A stretch of DNA of 12,112 bases, taken from positions 1 to 12,112 of the forward strand of contig CAZARE010000160.1 in the NCBI GenBank assembly GCA_964487455.1. The letters run 5' to 3'. A model generated the notes under the pieces. The model made no database searches and had not been told where the DNA came from. It saw nothing but the letters and a program-made list of their open reading frames with translations. This document shows positions 8,101 to 12,112 of the stretch, one piece after another. The translations under genes and the position numbers were made by a program. Position 1 is the stretch's first letter. Every line of letters begins with the position of its first letter. Origin of the DNA: DASWJZ01 sp964487455. GTDB taxonomy: Bacteria; Pseudomonadota; Alphaproteobacteria; Rhizobiales; Afifellaceae.

Positions 8101-10094
8101 CGCTCCTCCAGCGGCTCAACCTGCGCCCGCGACAAATGCTCGGTCTGATCGGCCACCTGCTGCGCCAGCAGGTCGAGCTTGCCGTCGAGCGTCTCAATGT
8201 CGCTGCGCGCGCCGCGCATGTCTTGCGCTTCGATGGCGTCGGCGATGGTGTCGATCTTGCGCGTAAGGCCTGCAAGAATCTCCGCGTCGCCTTCCTGCTT
8301 CTCGATCGCCGCGGCAAGACCGGAGAGCCGCCGCTCGATCTTGGAGAACACCTCGCCGTTCAGCTCGCGGTCGACCTCGAAGCGAGCGGTGAACTCCGCG
8401 AGCCGCTCTTCCAGGCCAGAAAAGTCAAGAGATCGTCCGCTCTCGGCGACCTCGCGCAGCAAGGCAGAGAGGTCCGACAGGCGCCGCTCAAGGTCCTCCG
8501 CCGTGGCCGTTCGCTGCTGCCGCGCTTCCGTCAACTCGGAGGCGAGCGCAGAAAGCTGGCTCTCGATACGCTGAAGCGCCGCGGCGTCGCTGAGATCGTC
8601 CGGCAGGGCGTCGAGCCGCTCGGCAAGGCCGAGGATGCGCGTCTCGATCTGCGCCACCTCTTGCTGGGAAGCGACCGTTCCGAGCTGACGCCGCAGCCCG
8701 TCGACCCGCGCGAGAACGTCCTCCGGGGAAGCAAGCCGGTTGACGAGCCCTTCCATCCGATCGAAGCGCTCAAGGATTGTGCCTTGGTTCTCCCGGATCG
8801 CGTCAAAGGCGGGAATCTCGACCTCGACCTCGTCGAGCCGCTCCGTCAGCCCGGCGAGCCTGTCCTGGATATCGCCAAGGCGATTGCCGGCCATGTTGCG
8901 CGCCGCGTTGACCTTGACTTCCATTTCACCCAAACGGGCGCCGATTTCCTTCAATGCGACGGCGACATCGCCGCGGTCGCGGCTGAGCTCCTCGATCTCT
9001 TGGAGCGTCTCGAGCAGTTCGCCGCGCACCGGGCCGATCTGATTCTCGTCGGCGCTCCGCTGCAGCGCATCAAGGCGCGCCTCGATGTTGGCGAACTGCT
9101 GTTCCATCTCGACCGCCGCCTCCGCTTGGCGGCGCGCTTCGGCGATACGGGCTTGTCGTTCCACTTCGGCGGCTTCCGCTTGGCGCCGCGCTTCGGCCTC
9201 TGCCTCTTCGGCCCGACGCATGGCTTCCGCCGCTTCCTGCTCGGCTTGACGTCTGGCCTCGACCGCCTGCTCCTCGGCACGACGTCTCGCTTCCGCAGCG
9301 GCTTCCTCCTCGGCCTTCCGTCTTGCCTCGGCCGCTTCCTCCTCGACCCTCCGCTGTGCCTCGGCGGCTTCCGCCTCGGCCAAGCGTCTTGTCTCCTCCT
9401 GCGCTTGCTGCTCGGCCTGACGTCTGGCTTCCGCCCTCGCTTCATCCTCGGCTTGGCGTCTGGCGGCCACGGCCTCCTCATCGGCGCGGCGTCGCGTTTC
9501 CGCCTCGGCCTCCCACCCCGATGCTTCGGACGCTAACTCCGCTTCAGCTTCGAGGCGCACGCGCTGCGCGTCGGCCACAGCCAGGCGACGCAATTCGTCG
9601 CTCTCGGCCGCGTAGTCGGGCTCCACCGCAAGGGAAGGATCGGCGCGGGACGATGGCGCTCTTTCCGTCTCCGTCACGCGTCGGGCTCCGGCAGGAGCCG
9701 AACGGTCTTGCAGACGCTGGCTCAACGCCTCCAGCCGTGCCTCGAGGCGGTCGAGACTGTAGGTGACGAAATCGCGGCCGCCGCTCGCCGCTGCGGCGGG
9801 AGCTTCGGAACGCCGCGCCCCGCGGCTTTGCCGCTCGATCGCCTCCAACCCGGCGGCGAGCTTCTGGACTGCTTGCTCGAGGTCCTCGGCACTGGTCGCG
9901 GGCGGGCGTGGCTGGAGCCGGTCGGCGATGCGTTGATGACTGCCCCGGCCGACCTGCGACAACCGGCCCTGTTCGTCGAAACGGGCGTCCAACAGATCGT
10001 CGAAAGCCAGATCGGGCTCATGGCCGGGCCGCGCGTCGTGATTGTTCGTGGACCCTTGGCCCAGCTTGGCGCTCCTTGGGATTCGCGCGTTCAT
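5139..10094 (-). CDS. podJ: PodJ-like polar localization protein (coiled coil - TM - Sel1 repeats - peptidoglycan-binding)
   Basis: This giant 1651-residue protein resembles PodJ, the bitopic scaffold that organises one cell pole in Caulobacter and rhizobia. In order it shows: a hydrophilic N-terminus (1-190); an extremely charged Arg-Arg/Glu/Ala coiled coil with 10-12-residue repeats (about 199-328); a long SMC-like coiled-coil zone rich in ERLD/LxxIExRL patterns (about 330-1020); an acidic Pro/Ser-rich linker (about 1040-1170); the motif DNDFLAAARRAARAA (1175-1189), which I associate with this family; a single membrane span (about 1219-1238, after KSRRG); an Ala/Pro/Glu periplasmic linker; four 36-residue Sel1 repeats (about 1372-1515); and a C-terminal peptidoglycan-binding domain (about 1592-1648, with DPGPTDGLLGRQT). 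Topology is N-in, C-periplasmic. The ATG has AGGAG 5 bases upstream. The gene is transcribed alone. Architecture is certain; orthology to podJ is likely, and the fatty-acid-oxidation neighbour also fits what I recall of rhizobial podJ loci. Confidence 0.85.
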   Translation of the reverse strand: MNARIPRSAKLGQGSTNNHDARPGHEPDLAFDDLLDARFDEQGRLSQVGRGSHQRIADRLQPRPPATSAEDLEQAVQKLAAGLEAIERQSRGARRSEAPAAAASGGRDFVTYSLDRLEARLEALSQRLQDRSAPAGARRVTETERAPSSRADPSLAVEPDYAAESDELRRLAVADAQRVRLEAEAELASEASGWEAEAETRRRADEEAVAARRQAEDEARAEARRQAEQQAQEETRRLAEAEAAEAQRRVEEEAAEARRKAEEEAAAEARRRAEEQAVEARRQAEQEAAEAMRRAEEAEAEARRQAEAAEVERQARIAEARRQAEAAVEMEQQFANIEARLDALQRSADENQIGPVRGELLETLQEIEELSRDRGDVAVALKEIGARLGEMEVKVNAARNMAGNRLGDIQDRLAGLTERLDEVEVEIPAFDAIRENQGTILERFDRMEGLVNRLASPEDVLARVDGLRRQLGTVASQQEVAQIETRILGLAERLDALPDDLSDAAALQRIESQLSALASELTEARQQRTATAEDLERRLSDLSALLREVAESGRSLDFSGLEERLAEFTARFEVDRELNGEVFSKIERRLSGLAAAIEKQEGDAEILAGLTRKIDTIADAIEAQDMRGARSDIETLDGKLDLLAQQVADQTEHLSRAQVEPLEERLDQTQRQLDELARHARASSDQLRPFAQKLQEIADRLSALGASDQHTPLSLRLEAIEERLAGLTSSRGPDPRALQTQLEGIVSRLELLKGRSIDPARLTELFDRVDAAIRAMPEEERFDRLEQKLAAATMAREDGEEGGARAAAQYIEQQIERLERLIGDRPAGGVSEERFARLERTLERIGIAYAADSELLSPQDVAELRDDIIALRRELRSLPGLGEGESSLGVVLHSIAQRMERLPDDPPATAAELEAQVERIAELLDDPSRSRLALAHIETSLKTIEERLDETRRSTAYRRPPDDGDAADADVEAVAGMARALSDDVTVLKGSAEASERKTKEALDAVQDTLEAVVKRMAFLEHDSGLAPTGEPRPAAAEARAKSAEAHDAGVRIDHDEPAPPAEPESPPAKAEEPEPSEPRASGGLLSRFTSRQLLRRATGGRAESFTPEPEESEETSDFPLEPGTDSPLSSSLAGAPSSDTEFMSGARNQSQTGSVLKAEGRGAASSDELDSPVDNDFLAAARRAARAAAAEAADAEAPDERSGGLGRIAGAVKSRRGMLMAAALAIAVAFAALQIIRGQMSTGGGDIATVPDASQPAPSALDAAPVASSAPEPIRAEAPAPQTQPIVATGTPAERPASESAEEAGTNAASVASEPPAEIEPAAPASEELAALAPLPSDAPAAAPPPQEEALPEIPIAIGSQRLRDAAVAGDPAAAFEVAARYAEGRGGMQDMRTSVEWYERAAEAGLAPAQYRLGSIYEKGIGVPKDLAKAQAWYRRAADAGNVKAIHNLAVLYAEGAGGEPDLERAADLFRQAAERGVRDSQFNLAVLHARGLGVPQDLIEAYKWFSVAATSGDAESAKRRDIIAAALSERDLPKAQAAAAAFEPLPLVSEANEVLMPEGGWNDAQDSTSVEAPLAAGDAQVGSVLSENDLVALVQKLLADQGFDPGPTDGLLGRQTMQAILKFQDHAGLPKTGQIDPGLVEALRGVSG
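9112..9499 (-). repeat. Degenerate in-frame repeats encoding an Arg-Arg/Glu/Ala coiled coil in podJ
   Basis: Within podJ, about 130 residues (roughly 199-328) consist of units beginning with RR and continuing with Ala/Glu, for example RRQAEDEARAEA, RRQAEQQAQEET, RRVEEEAAEA, RRKAEEEAAAEA and RRQAEQEAAEAM. Unit length is 10-12 residues, about 30-36 bases, and the DNA repeats visibly with it (recurring CTTGGCG, CTTCCGC and CCTCGGC blocks on the + strand). Eleven-residue spacing suggests hendecad-type coiled-coil packing rather than pure heptads. Such tracts expand and contract easily, so copy number may vary between strains. Confidence 0.75.
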
Positions 10095-10191
10095 CAGTGC
10101 TCCTCAGGGCGGAAGCTAGCGCAGGAGCGCGCCTCTTCGGACCGCGAATCGTCCGTATTCCGCCGCAAACTGAAGATGATCGTAACGAAGG

Positions 10192-10206
10192 TAAATAGGT
10201 GGTTAA
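10192..10206 (-). promoter_or_regulatory. CtrA-like binding site upstream of podJ
   Basis: On the minus strand the sequence reads TTAA-N7-TTTA (10206-10192), one mismatch from the CtrA consensus TTAA-N7-TTAA. The first half lies in GGTTAACC. A second TTAACC occurs at 10231-10236, but its downstream half (TCGT) fits poorly. The site lies about 100 bases before the podJ ATG. CtrA control of polarity genes is known in Alphaproteobacteria, so this is plausible, but such a short motif can occur by chance. Confidence 0.35.
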
Positions 10207-10238
10207 CCGAACGCCCAGATTTCCGAAAAATTAACCAC
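10199..10238. repeat. 8-base inverted repeat GTGGTTAA/TTAACCAC
   Basis: GTGGTTAA (10199-10206) and TTAACCAC (10231-10238) are exact reverse complements separated by 24 bases in the AT-rich core of the divergent region. The left arm extends into the 8-base palindrome GGTTAACC (10201-10208). The spacing suits two protein-binding sites roughly three helical turns apart better than an RNA hairpin. The binding protein is unknown. Confidence 0.5.
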
Positions 10239-10294
10239 AAATCGTATAGCTCCCGCGATGTCGCCGCGATGCCGGGACCGTCCACGGATTGACT

Positions 10295-10310
10295 TTGACG
10301 TTAGCGTAAA
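10295..10310 (+). promoter_or_regulatory. Candidate operator of the MerR-family regulator (own gene)
   Basis: TTGACGTTAGCGTAAA is an imperfect 16-base palindrome: 6 of 8 half-site positions pair, and the implied symmetric form is TTTACGTTAACGTAAA. It lies 64 bases before the regulator's ATG and next to a possible -35 hexamer (TTGACT, 10289-10294). This is the position expected for autoregulation by a MerR protein, which usually binds within its promoter. A related TTACGTAA element precedes the acyl-CoA dehydrogenase gene. Confidence 0.5.
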
Positions 10311-10374
10311 GTACCGCACGCGATCCTGGGCATCTGCGGTTCGACCGTCACCGGACTGTCCTGGAGCGCTTCTC

Positions 10375-10782
10375 ATGAACGGCACCTTCACCATCGGCGA
10401 TCTGGCGCGCGAATTCGGCGTTACCCACAGAACACTGCGCTTCTACGAGGACAAAGGGCTCGTCAGTCCGCGCCGACGAGGGCTGGCGCGTATCTATTCC
10501 CGACGCGATCGCGCCCGCCTCAAGCTGGTGATTCTCGGCAAGAAGGTCGGCTTCTCACTTACCGAGATCGGGGAGATGCTTGAGCTCTACGAGCTCAAGG
10601 ACGGCCAGGTGACGCAGCTTCGGGTCGCGCTTGCGCGCTTCGCCAAGCAGATCGGCCTGTTGCGCCAGCAAAAACGAGACATCGAGCAGGCCATCGATGA
10701 GCTGACGCGCACCATGGAGGTCGTCGCCGGCATGCTCCACGACCGCGAAGCCTCCGAGATTCCGCGCGAGGCCGCGGAGTAG
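10375..10782 (+). CDS. MerR-family transcriptional regulator, cysteine-free, likely acyl-CoA catabolism regulator
   Basis: This is a DNA-binding transcription factor of 135 residues. The N-terminal winged helix-turn-helix (about 5-45) carries the MerR signature FTIGDLAREFGVTHRTLRFY-ED-KGL, with the conserved RFYE and the second recognition segment ARIYSRRDRARL. A wing region (GFSLTEIGEML, 59-69) and a long dimerisation helix (about 78-121) follow, then a short acidic tail. It contains no cysteine, so it lacks the metal- or redox-sensing sites of MerR, CueR or SoxR and has no large effector domain. The ATG at 10375 has GGAG 8 bases upstream; the upstream extension in the same frame is promoter DNA. 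Its place 56 bases before an acyl-CoA dehydrogenase suggests control of fatty-acid or branched-chain acyl-CoA breakdown, as for LiuR-type MerR regulators. The ligand is unknown. Confidence 0.88.
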   Translation: MNGTFTIGDLAREFGVTHRTLRFYEDKGLVSPRRRGLARIYSRRDRARLKLVILGKKVGFSLTEIGEMLELYELKDGQVTQLRVALARFAKQIGLLRQQKRDIEQAIDELTRTMEVVAGMLHDREASEIPREAAE

Positions 10783-10811
10783 CGGCTTCAAGCAGATTAC
10801 GGAAGACAAGG

Positions 10812-10822
10812 CTTACGTAAAG
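10812..10822 (+). promoter_or_regulatory. TTACGTAA palindrome upstream of the acyl-CoA dehydrogenase gene
   Basis: CTTACGTAAAG contains a perfect 8-base palindrome, TTACGTAA (10813-10820), ending 18 bases before the dehydrogenase ATG. Its right half CGTAAA matches the right arm of the palindrome before the MerR gene, while the left arm does not match. It could be a second operator for that regulator. At this position it would also overlap the ribosome-loading region. Confidence 0.4.
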
Positions 10823-10838
10823 GGAATATTGGATAGTC

Positions 10839-12112
10839 ATGCCAACCTATCGCGCTCCCGTCGATCATGTGCTGTTCCTGCTCAGGGACGTGCTGGGATA
10901 TGAACGCTGTTCCAACCTGCCGGGCTTCTCCGACGCGCCGCTAGACACGGTTGAGGCCATTCTGAGCGAGGGCGCGCGCTTCTGCGAGGAGGTGCTGCAG
11001 CCGCTCAACCGCGTCGGCGACACGCAAGGCTGCACGCGCAACGACGACGGGTCGGTGACCACGCCGAACGGCTTCAAGGACGCCTATCGCACGTACCGCG
11101 AGGCCGGCTGGACTGGGCTTTCGGCCCACCCGGACCATGGCGGGCAGGGCCTTCCCTTCACGCTGTCGGCGGCGATGAACGAATTCATCAACTCGGCCAA
11201 CATGGCGTGGGGCATGTACCCGGGCCTCACGCAAGGCGCCATCGCCGCGTTGACGCTGCACGGCTCGGACGAGCAGAAGGCGCTCTACCTGCCGAAGCTC
11301 GTCTCGGGCGAGTGGGCCGGCACGATGAACCTGACGGAGCCGCATTGCGGCACCGACCTCGGGCTTCTCAAGACCAAGGCAGTGCCGGCTGACGACGGCA
11401 GCTACACGATCACCGGGCAGAAGATCTTCATCTCCGCCGGCGAGCACGACATGGCGGAGAACATCGTGCACCTGGTGATAGCCCGCATCGACGGCGCGCC
11501 GGAGGGCGTCAAGGGCATCTCGCTTTTCGTGGTGCCGAAGTTCCTGCCGTCCGCCGATGGCGGCGTGGGCGAACGCAACGCCGTCTCGTGCGGCTCTATC
11601 GAAGAGAAGATGGGCATCCACGGCAATTCCACCTGCGTGATGAATTACGACGGCGCGACCGGCTGGCTGGTGGGCGAGCCCGAGAAGGGTTTGCGCGCCA
11701 TGTTCACGATGATGAACGAAGCGCGGCTCGGCGTCGCCATTCAGGGCCTCGGCGTTTCGGAAGTCGCGTACCAGAACGCCGCGCTTTATGCGCGCGAGCG
11801 CCGCCAGGGGCGGGCGCTCGCCGGGGCGGACGAGCCCGACGAAAAGGCCGATCCGATCCTCGTCCACCCCGACATTCGCCGCATCCTGATGTCGATCCGC
11901 GCCTTCAACGAGGCGGCGCGGGCACTGACGCTGTGGACGGCGCTGAAGGGCGACGTGGCGCACCGCTCCGGCGACGCCTCAGACCGCGAGGCGGCCGACG
12001 AGACGATGGGGCTCCTAACGCCGGTCCTGAAGGGCGTGCTCACCGACAAGGGATTTGAGAACGCCGTTCAGGCGCAGCAGGTGTTCGGCGGACACGGCTA
12101 CATCGCCGAGCA
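10839..12112 (+). CDS. Acyl-CoA dehydrogenase (long, DmdC-like form), 3' end missing
   Basis: This is a FAD-dependent acyl-CoA dehydrogenase, which makes the trans-2,3 double bond in the first step of beta-oxidation and passes electrons to electron-transfer flavoprotein. The window holds 424 codons, open to the edge. Visible parts are the short N-terminal extension of the long subfamily (PF12418; MPTYRAPVDHVLFLL), the N-terminal helical domain (about 35-155), the middle beta domain with the signature WAGTMNLTEPHCGTDLG (159-175), and the start of the C-terminal helical domain up to QQVFGGHGYIAE (413-424). The usual catalytic glutamate of the YEGT motif would lie about 15 residues past the edge. 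Family members have about 590-600 residues, so about 170 are missing. The ATG has only a weak ribosome site (GGA 5 bases upstream, AGGGA 13). It follows the MerR gene by 56 bases; downstream thiolase and hydroxyacyl-CoA dehydrogenase genes are expected but unseen. Confidence 0.93.
   Translation, partial: MPTYRAPVDHVLFLLRDVLGYERCSNLPGFSDAPLDTVEAILSEGARFCEEVLQPLNRVGDTQGCTRNDDGSVTTPNGFKDAYRTYREAGWTGLSAHPDHGGQGLPFTLSAAMNEFINSANMAWGMYPGLTQGAIAALTLHGSDEQKALYLPKLVSGEWAGTMNLTEPHCGTDLGLLKTKAVPADDGSYTITGQKIFISAGEHDMAENIVHLVIARIDGAPEGVKGISLFVVPKFLPSADGGVGERNAVSCGSIEEKMGIHGNSTCVMNYDGATGWLVGEPEKGLRAMFTMMNEARLGVAIQGLGVSEVAYQNAALYARERRQGRALAGADEPDEKADPILVHPDIRRILMSIRAFNEAARALTLWTALKGDVAHRSGDASDREAADETMGLLTPVLKGVLTDKGFENAVQAQQVFGGHGYIAE

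Larger units (their letters stand above)
10095..10374. promoter_or_regulatory. Divergent intergenic regulatory region between podJ and the MerR gene
   Basis: These 280 bases separate the divergent podJ (-) and merR-type (+) genes and form the longest gene-free stretch in the window. The middle part (about 10165-10255) is clearly AT-richer than its surroundings, as expected of promoter DNA. It holds the podJ ribosome site (AGGAG, 10104-10100 on minus), a GANTC methylation site (GAATC, 10146-10150), a CtrA-like site (10192-10206), an inverted repeat (10199-10238) and a MerR-type palindrome (10295-10310). The MerR gene's Shine-Dalgarno GGAG is at 10363-10366, 8 bases before its ATG. I do not see a convincing -35/-10 pair for podJ. 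For merR, TTGACT at 10289-10294 is a possible -35 without a good -10. Confidence 0.6.

Noticed and set aside
9112..9499. Regular DNA repeats considered as a CRISPR array or minisatellite
   Set aside because: They lack unique spacers and stay in one reading frame as protein repeats, so they are coding repeats of a coiled coil.
7965..9536. Open frame of 523 codons on the + strand, antisense to podJ
   Set aside because: It lies wholly inside podJ and its Leu/Arg/Gly-rich product mirrors the Arg/Glu/Ala coiled-coil codons. It has no domain, and GC-rich repetitive DNA readily leaves such frames open. The podJ frame has clear domains.
10258..10374. Upstream in-frame ATG extending the MerR protein by 39 residues
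   Set aside because: The extension reads through the putative promoter and operator and does not resemble a MerR N-terminus. The ATG at 10375 has a good ribosome site and directly precedes the helix-turn-helix.
10941..11963. Open frame of 340 codons on the - strand
   Set aside because: It is antisense to the acyl-CoA dehydrogenase, whose frame shows family signatures throughout. The antisense product is His/Arg/Val-rich with no recognisable fold.

Overview
The window reads as chromosomal DNA of a GC-rich alphaproteobacterium, most likely of the order Hyphomicrobiales (Rhizobiales). Three things suggest this: a PodJ-like polarity protein, a TIGR02186/Alph_Pro_TM protein (a family named for Alphaproteobacteria) paired with a TSUP permease, and a MerR regulator next to a long acyl-CoA dehydrogenase beside podJ. 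The organism is inferred from gene content only. There are seven protein genes, five complete and two cut by the window edges. I saw no tRNA, rRNA, CRISPR array, transposon or phage gene.

Region 1 (1-3258, + strand) is the end of a 'ligase-associated' DNA repair cluster. It holds a Lhr-Core type DEXH-box helicase missing its first residues, followed without a gap by the Mn-dependent metallophosphoesterase nuclease PdeM. In this family the pair usually travels with an ATP-dependent DNA ligase and a metallo-beta-lactamase-fold exonuclease, which would be expected just left of the window.

Region 2 (3271-4946, - strand) is a two-gene operon converging on pdeM. A TauE/SafE-type (TSUP) membrane permease is followed, with a 4-base GTGA overlap, by a TIGR02186 protein with a signal peptide and a C-terminal membrane anchor. 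A sigma70-like promoter with a perfect TTGACA box lies upstream of the permease.

Region 3 (5139-10094, - strand) is a single very large gene for a 1651-residue PodJ-like protein: cytoplasmic coiled coil, one membrane span, periplasmic Sel1 repeats and a peptidoglycan-binding domain. Its 3' flank holds a tandem 15/16-base repeat that makes a canonical G-quadruplex motif on the coding strand. Its 5' flank is a 280-base divergent regulatory region with a CtrA-like site, a GANTC methylation site and an 8-base inverted repeat.

Region 4 (10375-12112, + strand) starts a fatty-acid or acyl-CoA degradation locus. A small cysteine-free MerR regulator is followed after 56 bases by a long acyl-CoA dehydrogenase that runs off the right edge. 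Palindromic ACGTAAA-type elements lie upstream of both genes and are candidate operators.

Most of the window is recognisable housekeeping or lineage-typical content. The points most worth a second look are the G-quadruplex motif after podJ, the 10-12-residue Arg-Arg coiled-coil repeats in PodJ, the cell-cycle-type sites in front of podJ, the putative MerR operators, and the uncharacterised TSUP/TIGR02186 pair.
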